DNA of 64,000 bases, from the NCBI RefSeq assembly GCF_030409055.1, contig NZ_CP116619.1:2556628-2620627 (forward strand). Direction: 5' to 3'. Origin of the DNA: Trichocoleus desertorum NBK24. GTDB taxonomy: Bacteria > Cyanobacteriota > Cyanobacteriia > FACHB-46. The position numbers and the translations under genes were made by a program. Every line of letters begins with the position of its first letter. The stretch's first letter is position 1. This document shows, piece after piece, positions 27,196 to 36,374 of the stretch. A model generated the notes under the pieces. The model had not been told where the DNA came from and did not search any database. It was given only the letters and a program-made list of their open reading frames with translations.

Positions 27196-27564
27196 GGATC
27201 TGGAGAGGAGTTGATTAAGATATGCTGATTATTAACTGAATCATCCCGTCAGGCTCTATCTTTGGTAACTCAAAAGCTTTATGCCTTGTTTTGGCCGAGC
27301 ATTAACCCAGCAATCTAGTTACTGAGTATTTGATGGTTTGTGTGTGGTTAAAGCCATGCTGCATCGTACCAGCTTACAGTGTTTCTCATAACTGAGCATT
27401 ACATGTCAAACTTCGAGCGGTTCTGAGATTCCTAGCTTTAGGGCAGAAAAGCTGTTGAGTTTAGTTGTTGAGTGCAGTCTAAGGCCGTGAAAAATGCTGT
27501 GGGTGAAGATTGAGCGCGAAGGTTGACAGAGTCAGGCGACTAACTTGTGTGAACGAACCTGAAA
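27196..27564. other. Divergent intergenic region, cobN / hybrid kinase
   Basis: These 369 bases carry the promoters of cobN (minus) and the hybrid kinase (plus). I searched by eye on the minus strand for the cobalamin riboswitch B12 box and did not find it. There is no other clear element. Confidence 0.55.
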
Positions 27565-29943
27565 ATGCCTAGTTTCCCAGCTTCAGCAGTACGTCGAACC
27601 TTGCCTGGTGCAACCTTCGGCCAGCTATACGATCTTCTCCAGCAAATGGCTGCGGCGATCGCCCCCCAAACAACTGTAACTGTGCTGACTGAAGCCATTC
27701 TTGCCTCCCTTCCAGACCTGCTGAAGTTGGAAATAGCTCGGTTTGTGGTAGTAGTTTCCGAGCCATTTAGTGCGCTGCTGCTTGCCAAAACTGCTGAACC
27801 TCAGGCCACTAGTGAGTACGCGGCTGAATCGGTTTACGAACTCGATCTAACATTTGATCCAGAGTCGATCGCCGAGTTTTTGTCCCAAATCAGCAACTGC
27901 TTTACCTCACCTTCCGATGTGGTTGGCACGCTAGAGCAACTTTGCCAACGACTTCGCCCGAATGATGCCAAAATCCAAAGTGACTTTACGTTGCAATTAG
28001 TCGAGCGACTAGCGATCGCGGCTCAATCACCCCAAACACTAGACAGCAATTACCCAGCCGTATCCGTTTGCCAACCTGTGGAAGAAGCTTTGCGCCAGCA
28101 GGTAGAGCAAGAACGCTTACTCCATCAAGTGATCACCCAAGTTCGCCAAAGCTTGGAGTTGTCCACCATTTTAGAAACGGCAGTGCAGCAAGTGCGCCCT
28201 TTTCTGCAAGCCGATCGCCTGGTTATTTATCAATTTGATGCTCATCTAGCTTCGCTAAACCCGAATCCTAACGCTCCCATCAACTCAGAGCACTTGCAAG
28301 AACACTTGCAAACATTGCGGCCCGGTTATGGCTGCATTACCTACGAAGCCTGTGCCTCCGCCAATATTCCTTCGGTGCTGCATGTGGCAGAAGAGGAAAA
28401 CTGCTTTGTCGGGATTCCGAATTGCCAAGCAAAGTATTGCCAAGGCTACACGTTAGCCGTCAATGATGTCGCTGCCACCTACGTTCTATCGCCCTGTTTG
28501 TTAGAGCTGTTGCGTCGCCATCAGATTGTGGCGAAGTTGGTGGCTCCGATTGTGGTGCAGGGCCAATTGTGGGGGTTGCTGATTGCCCACCAGTGCTTTG
28601 CGCCGAGGGAGTGGCAAGAAAGTGAAAAGACATTTTTGCAGCGGATTGCCGAGCACTTAGCGATCGCCATTGACCAAGCCCAGCTTTACGCTCAGTTGCA
28701 GCAGCAAAAGGAAACCCTGGAAGAACGAGTAATCGAACGCACCCAAGAGCTGCATGATGCTTTGGCTGTGGCTCAATCGGCCAGCCGCGCTAGAAACGAC
28801 TTTTTGGCGACGATGAGCCATGAATTGCGAACCCCACTGACCTGTGTGATCGGCATGTCAGCCACCCTCTTGCGTTGGTCTTTTGGGCACTTGAGCGATC
28901 GCCAACGCCACTATCTACAAACCATCCACGACAGCGGCGAACATTTACTGGCATTGATCAACGACATTTTAGATTTGTCTCAGGTAGAAGCAGGCAAAGC
29001 CACCCTCAATATTAGTGAGTTCTCGTTGACTCACCTGCTGAATCAAAGCTTGCAAACCCTCCAAGACAAAGCCGAATTCAACGGCATTGAGCTAATCAAC
29101 GAGGTCAACATTGCGGCGACAGGCGATCGCTTTACCGCCGACCAGCGCCGACTCAAGCAGGTGCTGCTCAACCTCCTGAGTAATGCAATTAAGTTCACTC
29201 CTGAAGGAGGGCGGGTAACACTGAGGGCTTGGCTAGAAGCAGGGAAAGCGGTGCTGCAAGTGGAAGACACAGGCATTGGCATTCCAGAGCACCAACGGCC
29301 CCTGCTGTTTCAAAAATTTCAGCAATTAGACACCTCTTACCAGCGCAAGTATGAAGGCACAGGGCTAGGTCTGGCATTGACCAAACAATTGGTAGAACTG
29401 CATGGCGGCTGGATTGATGTAGATTCTACGGTCGAGATCGGCTCTGTTTTTACAGTTCATCTTCCTGCCCAAGTTCTGCCTACCTCCAGTGCTATCAATC
29501 CTACTAATGCCAATCACAGCAATTCTCAAGGGCGTATTGTTCTGATTGAAAACCACGAAGAAAGCGCGATGCTGATCTGCGATCTGCTGACGGCAGCGGG
29601 CTACCAAGTGGTGTGGCTAGTAGACGGTTCAACCGCAGTGAAGCAAATCGAAATCTTGCATCCAGTAGTCGTGGTCGCAGACATGCAACTGCCTGGGATG
29701 GATGGATACGAGGTGATGCACTATCTACGGACTTCACCCACCACTCAATCTCTCAAAATTTTAGTTTTAACCACTCACTGCCCCGATAAAGCTGATTCCC
29801 ATTACTTAGAAGCAGGGGCAGACGACTGTTTAGAGAAACCTATTGAACCGGAACAGCTGTTATATAAGGTAGCAGCATTGATCGACGCAACCAACATAGC
29901 CCCCACAGAAGCTCATACTGCGGAAAATGCATCTATCCGTTAA
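27565..29943 (+). CDS. CBCR-like GAF hybrid histidine kinase with receiver
   Basis: The 792-residue protein has an N-terminal region of about 170 residues without a recognised domain, then a GAF domain at about 185-375. The GAF resembles cyanobacteriochromes: C311 in SPCLLELLRRHQIVAKLVAPI aligns with the canonical bilin Cys (here CL, not CH), and C280 in ENCF aligns with the DXCF second Cys. Six Cys lie between 257 and 311. HisKA carries H419 in MSHELRTPL, and HATPase runs to about 635. A C-terminal receiver has D706 in ADMQLPGMDGY and a conserved EKP Lys, but its acidic pocket reads ENHEE rather than DD. Bilin attachment is inferred only. Confidence 0.9.
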   Translation: MPSFPASAVRRTLPGATFGQLYDLLQQMAAAIAPQTTVTVLTEAILASLPDLLKLEIARFVVVVSEPFSALLLAKTAEPQATSEYAAESVYELDLTFDPESIAEFLSQISNCFTSPSDVVGTLEQLCQRLRPNDAKIQSDFTLQLVERLAIAAQSPQTLDSNYPAVSVCQPVEEALRQQVEQERLLHQVITQVRQSLELSTILETAVQQVRPFLQADRLVIYQFDAHLASLNPNPNAPINSEHLQEHLQTLRPGYGCITYEACASANIPSVLHVAEEENCFVGIPNCQAKYCQGYTLAVNDVAATYVLSPCLLELLRRHQIVAKLVAPIVVQGQLWGLLIAHQCFAPREWQESEKTFLQRIAEHLAIAIDQAQLYAQLQQQKETLEERVIERTQELHDALAVAQSASRARNDFLATMSHELRTPLTCVIGMSATLLRWSFGHLSDRQRHYLQTIHDSGEHLLALINDILDLSQVEAGKATLNISEFSLTHLLNQSLQTLQDKAEFNGIELINEVNIAATGDRFTADQRRLKQVLLNLLSNAIKFTPEGGRVTLRAWLEAGKAVLQVEDTGIGIPEHQRPLLFQKFQQLDTSYQRKYEGTGLGLALTKQLVELHGGWIDVDSTVEIGSVFTVHLPAQVLPTSSAINPTNANHSNSQGRIVLIENHEESAMLICDLLTAAGYQVVWLVDGSTAVKQIEILHPVVVVADMQLPGMDGYEVMHYLRTSPTTQSLKILVLTTHCPDKADSHYLEAGADDCLEKPIEPEQLLYKVAALIDATNIAPTEAHTAENASIR

Positions 29944-29986
29944 GCAAGGGCGAGCACCTCAAAGCTGGATAACTCAGATTGACAGG

Positions 29987-31420
29987 CTAGCCCAAAAACT
30001 CCCCAATCTCCTGCCGCAACCGATAAACAATCGTATTTGGTTCAATTTGGCTCAAAATATCCTGAATCGCCGTGTTTGGCCCTTGTGGTCCCCAAGTACA
30101 GCCTTGCTCCAAATAAACCTGCGCCGCCCGTCCGATCGCATAAGCTCCATACCCAGCAGCCGCCGCTTGCACCACCGCAACCCCAGCATAGGCAGAAAAG
30201 TTAGCAGGGTTCTCGCCCGAAGCGATCGCTACGCTGCTCTTGCCCAAACCCAACAAAACACCACTGCCCAATTCACTCAGCAGCAAACTGCCAGAACTGA
30301 GCAAAATCGTTTTCCAGAGCTTTCCAGCTTCGTAGCGAGTCATCGGTAAGCCGTAGAGACGCGCCAACTCTCGAATTAGCGTTAAATCCGCAACCACTCC
30401 CCCAGCCAAATCCAGGAAGGCAATTGGATTGAGAGCGATCGCCATTGCTTTATAACGAGTAAATTTCCAAATCAGCGCCTCAGCTTCTGGGCTGCATAGC
30501 TCAATCGTCGTTTGGGCAATCTTGGTTTCAGCTTCCCGTGCTTGTCGCAAGGCATTCAAAGCTAAAAGCGATCGCCCTTCCCGATTCAGCAGGGTTAGCA
30601 GTTTGTCTTGTAACGGCTCAATTTGGGGCGGTGGCGATTCCCACTCATAGGTGACACGACCATCGGGCCATTCTACTCGCACTTGCAACGGGGCAGGCTC
30701 AGCAGCCACCATGACAATCTCGTCAGTCGAGAGCAGTTGCTGTAGGCGTCGGCTATCTCTGCTGTTAGCTCCTAGTTGCTGTAGATTTTTATAAATCGCT
30801 TGGCGATCGCGATCGGGATACAGATCAATTTTGTTGAATACCAAAAGCAGCGGTTTTTGAGTTTCTCGCAATTCGCACAGCGCTTGATATTCAGTGCGAG
30901 TAATATCACCAGAGACTACGAATAAAATTAGATCGGCTTGGCGAGCCACATCGCGGGCCATCTTGGCACGGGCTTGTCCTTGCACCTCATCGAGGCCAGG
31001 GGTGTCAATCAGTTCAACTTGTACCTTGCTTTCGACATTTGGCACCCAACGCACCGATCGCGGCCACTGGGTCACGCCATTTAGCGGCCCCGTTTGCAAA
31101 ACTTTTTGCCCCAACAGAGCATTCAATACGGCAGATTTCCCTCGACTCACCAACCCAAACGTGGCAATCCGAATTACTCCTTGGTCCAGCTTGTTTAGAG
31201 TGGCTGACAAACCTTCCAGCTCTGTTTGCAAAGCTGCTTGCAGCTCTAAATTATTCGGCAGCTTAAATTGCCGCAGTCGCTGGTTGTGCCGCGACAAAAT
31301 CTCTCGCAAACTGGCTCTGGCTCGACTGAAGTGCGATTCTTGCCGAGCCGAAGGGGCAGAACTGGGGGCAGATTGAAAGTTGGCGGGGGCGTTAGGTTGA
31401 GAGGAGGGAGGATGACTCAA
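29987..31420 (-). CDS. YcjX/dynamin-like GTPase
   Basis: The 477-residue GTP-binding protein has a disordered Ser/Pro/Ala-rich N-terminus (1-30) and a complete G domain: G1 GLVSRGKS (89-96), G3 DTPG (139-142), G4 NKID (196-199). The C-terminal half has hydrophobic helices of the YcjF/DUF697 kind (about 310-450), which suggests membrane association. The start is TTG at 31420, since no ATG occurs before the G domain. It overlaps the end of the upstream paralogue by 29 bases, so the two are co-translated. The role is probably in membrane or envelope maintenance, unproven. Confidence 0.88.
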   Translation of the reverse strand: MSHPPSSQPNAPANFQSAPSSAPSARQESHFSRARASLREILSRHNQRLRQFKLPNNLELQAALQTELEGLSATLNKLDQGVIRIATFGLVSRGKSAVLNALLGQKVLQTGPLNGVTQWPRSVRWVPNVESKVQVELIDTPGLDEVQGQARAKMARDVARQADLILFVVSGDITRTEYQALCELRETQKPLLLVFNKIDLYPDRDRQAIYKNLQQLGANSRDSRRLQQLLSTDEIVMVAAEPAPLQVRVEWPDGRVTYEWESPPPQIEPLQDKLLTLLNREGRSLLALNALRQAREAETKIAQTTIELCSPEAEALIWKFTRYKAMAIALNPIAFLDLAGGVVADLTLIRELARLYGLPMTRYEAGKLWKTILLSSGSLLLSELGSGVLLGLGKSSVAIASGENPANFSAYAGVAVVQAAAAGYGAYAIGRAAQVYLEQGCTWGPQGPNTAIQDILSQIEPNTIVYRLRQEIGEFLG

Positions 31421-33050
31421 GGCTAGTACTGGAAAGACTGACCGCAGTTCTATTCTCCTCTACTAGCTCCAATTCGTGGCTAGCTAACTGGAGGTTTGGT
31501 AACGGTATAGATGCCAAGGGCAGAGTTGGCTCGATCGCTGCGGTTAATTGCAATGGAGGTTGCGACTGAGGCGAGGGGTTTGGCGCAAAGGACGCAAAGC
31601 GCTCTGTCACCTGCTTCACCAAAGCTTGAACGAAACTTCTCTGCTGAGTTTGGTGGAATACGCTTTTGAGAACTTGAGTCAGGCGATCGAGACTTAGGGG
31701 ATTTTCGGATTCTGGGGAAATAGAGGCACTTTGTTCCTCGAAGTATTCGCTTAAGCTCAATCCAGCCAGGCGAGTCAAGTAAGCAGCACTGGCACCCTGG
31801 ACTCCACCACCTGCTACATAGGTAATCGCATGGCTCTTGAGCACCGTGCCGATCGCCTGGGTAGAGAGTTCTACTAAGCCTAATTTCAGCAGTAGGCTAG
31901 CCATTGTCTTAGCAATCGTTTGCGCTTGCTGTAAGGAAAACTTCTGCTGATAAATGGCACTCAGGTCTAGGACTAACTGAGCGTTAATTGCGGTAGTGGC
32001 TAAGAGATCTAAGGCTGGTACTGGGTTAGCAAACGCTGTGGCTGCGGCGATCCATTGGTATTGCTCAATGAGTGGTAAGGCGCGATCGCGACGGACTTGA
32101 TTTAGCACGGCCTGCACCTCTGCCTTCAAAGCAATCGCGCTCCGCCAAGTCGTGGCCCAAACCAATTGCTGTCTCTCTTGAGTTAGAAGCTGTTGTAACC
32201 GCTCGCAGAGCCAATTAACGTCGGGTTGAGGCTGCTCCATCCACTCCTGCACCGAACCATCTGCCTGATGTTGGCGAACCTTCAAAGGATTGGGTACTGC
32301 CGCGATCGCCATCACATCAGCACTGTTTAAGTAATCTTGAGTGCGCGTTTGCAGTTGCCTGAGCACGAGCGATCGCTCAGTGGGTAAATACTGATCTTGC
32401 TTATTCAAAACCAGGAGTAGGCGCTGATTAGCAGCAGACAGTTGCTGCACCACCTGCAACTCAGACTCAGTCAAATCTCCTGCCACCACAAAGATGACTG
32501 CATCTGCGGCTTGAGCCTCAGCGATCGTATCCACATCAAGGGTAGAAGCCTCTGCTGCCAGTAGAGCGGGGAGATCTTGCCAAGCAACAGGTTGCGACAC
32601 AGCAGCCAATCCTTGTGCTTGCAGCACCTGAACGAGAGAAGTTTTGCCAACCGCTTGCCCCCCTACCACAGCGACTCGAAGTTCTTGCCGCTCTAGCTCC
32701 GGTGTCAAAGCCTGGAGTTGCGCTTCTAGTATCGGAATGCGGGCAATGGTTTCAGGACGTACCTTTTCTAAGGTGGCTACTTCCGCCTGTAAGCGATGAA
32801 TTCTGTCTTCAACCTCCGCAAGACTTTGATCTACCTGTAGACGGCTCACAGGAGCCGCTGGAGCAGAAATGGCAGCAATTTGAGCGCTAGGTTTCTGAAG
32901 GAACCAAAACCCCGTCCCTGCCGCGATCGCCCCTAGCGTAACTAAACCACTCACTTCTGCCAGCGAGTGCGCCATAGTTTCTAGAAACCACAGCCCAAAG
33001 GTAAGACCTACTCCCCCAACCAACACAGGTCGCCGCCACAGGACAGTCAT
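31392..33050 (-). CDS. Second YcjX/DUF697-type GTPase, divergent G domain
   Basis: The 552-residue protein is a paralogue of its downstream neighbour. It has N-terminal hydrophobic segments (about 9-50), a coiled coil (70-125), and a G domain with G1 GGQAVGKT (130-137) and G4 NKQD (216-219). The G3 DxxG motif is not recognisable: the equivalent stretch reads STLDVDTIAEAQ. GTP hydrolysis may therefore be weak or absent while nucleotide binding is kept. A DUF697-like helical region follows, then a Gln/Pro-rich tail. The 29-base overlap with the intact partner suggests the two proteins form a heteromeric pair. Confidence 0.85.
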   Translation of the reverse strand: MTVLWRRPVLVGGVGLTFGLWFLETMAHSLAEVSGLVTLGAIAAGTGFWFLQKPSAQIAAISAPAAPVSRLQVDQSLAEVEDRIHRLQAEVATLEKVRPETIARIPILEAQLQALTPELERQELRVAVVGGQAVGKTSLVQVLQAQGLAAVSQPVAWQDLPALLAAEASTLDVDTIAEAQAADAVIFVVAGDLTESELQVVQQLSAANQRLLLVLNKQDQYLPTERSLVLRQLQTRTQDYLNSADVMAIAAVPNPLKVRQHQADGSVQEWMEQPQPDVNWLCERLQQLLTQERQQLVWATTWRSAIALKAEVQAVLNQVRRDRALPLIEQYQWIAAATAFANPVPALDLLATTAINAQLVLDLSAIYQQKFSLQQAQTIAKTMASLLLKLGLVELSTQAIGTVLKSHAITYVAGGGVQGASAAYLTRLAGLSLSEYFEEQSASISPESENPLSLDRLTQVLKSVFHQTQQRSFVQALVKQVTERFASFAPNPSPQSQPPLQLTAAIEPTLPLASIPLPNLQLASHELELVEENRTAVSLSSTSLESSSLLST

Positions 33051-33256
33051 AGAATTACAAGCGATTGATAAAGAATTTTTTGAGGATTACTGGCCTTAGT
33101 AGTATCACTTCTACGGCAAAAAATTCCATGCCTGACTAAAAGTGTTACTCATCCAGTTTTGCAGTGCCCTAGATACCTCTATTCTACGAGGAGAATTCTG
33201 CTTCTACTCAGACACCCAAGGCTTCTACGATTGCAAAATATCAATATCTCAACACT

Positions 33257-33300
33257 AAAAAACAAAGCTCCGTAGCAATTAACTACAGAGCTTTGTTTTT
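33257..33300 (-). terminator. Terminator downstream of initiator tRNA
   Basis: A 15-base inverted repeat with one mismatch (33261-33275 with 33283-33297) is flanked by A-rich and T-rich runs, so it works on either strand. On the minus strand it ends in a T-run just downstream of the tRNA gene, which makes it the likely end of the tRNA transcript. Confidence 0.8.
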
Positions 33301-33303
33301 ATT

Positions 33304-33380
<77 letters not shown>

Positions 33381-33430
33381 TCGGCTTTATTACTATAACC
33401 AAAAGCTTCTGAGATTGCAACCCCCAATTT

Positions 33431-34384
33431 CTAAATTAGGGATAATTCACCCAAAACGTCTAAACGCTTGAATGCGCTCAGGGTAATAAAGCTTTCGGTT
33501 AGAGCCTCTGCGATCGCTGGAGTCACCCAACCGAGCTGCTTGAGGATGTGAATTGCGGCTGCGTACTTGGCTCGCTTTGCTCCGTCCACCACCTTAATGG
33601 CTAACCCTAAGCCCTCCCCGACTCGACCAATGCACTGCACACCTTCCGCACCCGATTTGCTGACCAACTCGCCTTGCGTTAAACGCATGACCTCGGTGTC
33701 AAACTCACCTTCCCCTGCCACCATATTCGGGTGATGGGTCATGGCTCGGACAATCCGCTCCATATCTAGGTTGTTACCGGAAGCAAGCTGGGCATAAAGA
33801 GTAGCCATCTGCCCCAATTGCAAGAAATAAGTCGGAGCGCCACAGTCGTCTCTAGCGCCAATGAATTCTTCAGCGGGCATCCGGAGTAACTCGGCAACCT
33901 TGCCCAGAATCAATTTCTGGACTGGGTGATTGCGCTGCAAGTAATTCGACAACGGCCAGTTGCGTTGCTGACAAACCGCTAGCATCCCAGCATGTTTGCC
34001 AGAGCAGTTATATTCCAATGGGCTGCGCTTGCCTTCAGGAATCGGGCATTGTAGAGCCGATGGATCAATGTCACTGCGCCACAGGATATTAAAAGCCTGC
34101 CGCACCTGCTCAATCGTGCCCTTGTGCGAGCTACAAATAATCGCTAAATCTCGATCGGTCAGATTATAGCGCTCTAATGTGCCTGTTGTGGTTATAGACA
34201 GCGCCTGAAACGGCTTGAGTGCAGAACGCACAAAGGTAGCAGTTTCCGCATTGCCTGCAACCGACAATACTCGCCCTCGGTCATCGCAGGCGACGGCTTG
34301 GACGTGATGGCTGGACTCGACCAAACCTTCACGCAGTAATCTAACTTCTAGCTCAGCGGCTTGAGTTCGTTTTCCCCTAGTCAT
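33431..34384 (-). CDS. Asparaginase (L-asparaginase II family)
   Basis: This protein of about 317 residues belongs to the Asparaginase_II family (as in Rhizobium AnsA-type thermolabile enzymes), unrelated to the E. coli types. Typical blocks are SALKPFQAL, CSSHKGT, YNCSGKHAGMLAVC, GARDDCGAPTYFLQLGQMA and SKSGAEGVQCIGRV. It should hydrolyse asparagine to aspartate and ammonia. The start is taken as the ATG at 34384; the frame reaches a TTG at 34420. It lies next to the initiator tRNA and CGLD27 on the same strand. Confidence 0.9.
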   Translation of the reverse strand: MTRGKRTQAAELEVRLLREGLVESSHHVQAVACDDRGRVLSVAGNAETATFVRSALKPFQALSITTTGTLERYNLTDRDLAIICSSHKGTIEQVRQAFNILWRSDIDPSALQCPIPEGKRSPLEYNCSGKHAGMLAVCQQRNWPLSNYLQRNHPVQKLILGKVAELLRMPAEEFIGARDDCGAPTYFLQLGQMATLYAQLASGNNLDMERIVRAMTHHPNMVAGEGEFDTEVMRLTQGELVSKSGAEGVQCIGRVGEGLGLAIKVVDGAKRAKYAAAIHILKQLGWVTPAIAEALTESFITLSAFKRLDVLGELSLI

Positions 34385-34498
34385 GGCTAAAACTCTGACA
34401 TACTCCAGTTCCCAAGGCAAGCCTAGCTTACAGCGCTATGACCCTTGCAATATTTTGATTAATCTTTGTGGGGCTAATTTTTATGGCTATGTTTTGAG

Positions 34499-34996
34499 CT
34501 ACAGGTATTGCCAAACAATGCCACCGCAGCAAAAAAGAGCCACAAGCCCCCCAAAGCTGCGCTGTAGCCGCCGTAAAATTGGTTGAATTTCGTAGCTAAC
34601 AATTAAGCGATCGCGCGTCAGCACCTCCGGCGGCTTGGGCCAATATTGACCGTCATACCAGCCCGACTCTTCGTAAAAAACGGTTTCGTTGAGGAGGCGA
34701 TCGCGAATATAACTCCAGCCTAAATACAGGCGAAGTAAGGCTAAGACAACAATGAGGCCCGCACCAGCCGCCCCACTCAGCGCAAACTGGACCGGGTGTT
34801 TCACCCAGGAAAAGCTATAGGTTGCAACTGGCCCTACCACGAACCAACTACAAGCCCAAATCCAAAGAATCGTAGTGAGGTAGGTGTGCAAAGGTAAAGT
34901 TGCCCAACGGAAAAACCAAGACTCCTTGAGGTCTTGGTATTCATTAAGTGGTTGCTGCTCAAAAGGAACGGGACAAACAGGGGTAGAAATATCCAT
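34499..34996 (-). CDS. CGLD27/DUF1230 membrane protein
   Basis: The protein of about 165 residues matches the CGLD27 family, conserved in cyanobacteria, green algae, plants and diatoms. Conserved parts are CPVPFEQQPLNEYQDLKESWFFRW, two membrane segments (about 40-95), then RLYLGWSYIRDRLLNETVFYEESGWYDGQ and a final hydrophobic segment. Its location is expected to be thylakoid or plasma membrane; its role is not established. The ATG at 34996 gives the family's N-terminus better than the TTG at 35011. Confidence 0.9.
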   Translation of the reverse strand: MDISTPVCPVPFEQQPLNEYQDLKESWFFRWATLPLHTYLTTILWIWACSWFVVGPVATYSFSWVKHPVQFALSGAAGAGLIVVLALLRLYLGWSYIRDRLLNETVFYEESGWYDGQYWPKPPEVLTRDRLIVSYEIQPILRRLQRSFGGLVALFCCGGIVWQYL

Positions 34997-35052
34997 AGGC
35001 AACACTAGCAAGTGCAGAGGCTACCCAAGAGCCGTCTGTCCCTTTAATTTAC

Positions 35053-35481
35053 CTAATCCTTTGCCAACGTGGAAAATTCAATTTTTTCCGCATGGCCCCA
35101 AAAAGCTTCGAGATTATAAAATTCTCGTTGATCTGGCATAAAGACGTGGGCAATGACCTCACCGTAGTCTTGCACCATCCAACTGCCTTCGCCTTGGCCT
35201 TCGGTGCGCAGAGGGAGTCGTTGGAATTCCTCCTCTACCCTGTCCTCAATTGAGCGGGCGATCGCCCGTACCTGAACACTGGAGAAACCCGTGACTAGGA
35301 CAAAGTAATCTGCCAAGTAAGAAACTTCAGAGACCTTAAGGACGACAATCTCTCCTCCCTTCCGGTCATCCGCAGCTTCAGCAATTAGCAAGGCCAGTTG
35401 TTTACTAGCATCTTCCTTCGCAACGCTAGCAACTGGAGAAGAAGCCGCCGTTGGGTAAGAACGCACTTGGAAATCGGTCAT
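35053..35481 (-). CDS. rsfS: Ribosomal silencing factor RsfS
   Basis: The 142-residue Iojap/RsfS protein binds ribosomal protein L14 (uL14) and blocks subunit joining when nutrients are scarce. Family motifs are VLKVSEVSYLADYFVLVTG, VRAIARSIED and GEGSWMVQDYGEVIAHVF. It begins at the base immediately following the yqeK stop, the usual bacterial order and a strong sign of an operon. Confidence 0.95.
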   Translation of the reverse strand: MTDFQVRSYPTAASSPVASVAKEDASKQLALLIAEAADDRKGGEIVVLKVSEVSYLADYFVLVTGFSSVQVRAIARSIEDRVEEEFQRLPLRTEGQGEGSWMVQDYGEVIAHVFMPDQREFYNLEAFWGHAEKIEFSTLAKD

Positions 35482-36174
35482 TCAGTTCTCAGTTCCTTGT
35501 GTAATAACAGAATTTATCGGATGCGATCGTTTTAAAGACCAATTGCGCGTAAGAACAGTTCGAGGATGAATTAGCCGATGGGTGTCCAGAAAATGCTTCA
35601 GAGAATAATTACAGGTTAAATAGACCGCTTGATGTAAATCCTGCAAACTGCTTTGCCGCAAGGTTTCTAATTCGGGATTATCCCCCCGTCCCGGCTCCAA
35701 GCTATCTGCCAAAAAAACAACACAACTCAGCAAACCCATTCCAGGTCTACCCAGTGTGTGGTCACCAATAGCTTGCAAGACTTCTTCGTCCTCAACCCCA
35801 AACTCATCTCTAGCTACAATGGCACCAACGGGCGCATGTAGTAAGTGTGGGTTTGCCGCTTCTACAGGGTCTATCTCTAACCCCTCGGCCTGAGCCATCT
35901 CTAGAAGGCGTTGGGGCTTGAAGCACTTTGCCAGATCATGCATCAACCCCGCCTCTGCCGCTTTCTCGACATCTAGACCGTGATGCTGAGCTAGTTCTAT
36001 GGCAGTCTGCTCCACTCTCAAAATGTGCTTGAGCCGTGAGTCGGGCACATTTATAGCCAACCAACTCAAGACCTGTTCACGCTGGACTGCGCCTGACAAA
36101 TGTTTAATGTCAGAAGTGGTTGGAGAGTCAGGACAAGGACTATGGTCCAAGGGAATAGATGATTTGATCTGCAA
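35482..36174 (-). CDS. yqeK: YqeK-type HD phosphohydrolase (Ap4A hydrolase)
   Basis: This HD-domain protein hydrolyses diadenosine tetraphosphate symmetrically to ADP. Metal ligands are visible at H50 in KHILRVEQTA, H79-D80 in GLMHDLAK, and further His in LLHAPVGA and GDHTLG, followed by FLADSLEPGR. The start is unclear: TTG at 36174 or TTG at 36099 (the latter removes a tail without homology). It abuts rsfS with no gap. nadD, often upstream in other bacteria, is absent here. Confidence 0.9.
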   Translation of the reverse strand: MQIKSSIPLDHSPCPDSPTTSDIKHLSGAVQREQVLSWLAINVPDSRLKHILRVEQTAIELAQHHGLDVEKAAEAGLMHDLAKCFKPQRLLEMAQAEGLEIDPVEAANPHLLHAPVGAIVARDEFGVEDEEVLQAIGDHTLGRPGMGLLSCVVFLADSLEPGRGDNPELETLRQSSLQDLHQAVYLTCNYSLKHFLDTHRLIHPRTVLTRNWSLKRSHPINSVITQGTEN

Positions 36175-36374
36175 AATTTTTGAAAGGAGATTTATGCGAT
36201 CTGCCTTTCATTTTAACGGAATTATTTGCAGCAGCACCTCAGCTATAGGATTAGTAAACCGTACAAAATTGCCCAGATATCACGATACCTGAGCAGAACG
36301 GGACTAGCGATTTAGGATACGACTTGGTTCTAGAAGCCTTAGAGGAACCAAAAGTTTTCAAGATCGACCAGAGA

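Noticed and set aside
27196-27564. Cobalamin riboswitch expected before cobN
   Set aside because: I could not find the conserved B12 box or a matching core fold on the minus strand.
36181-36292. Listing the 32-codon peptide as a gene
   Set aside because: Only the ribosome site supports it; it is kept as a low-interest observation.
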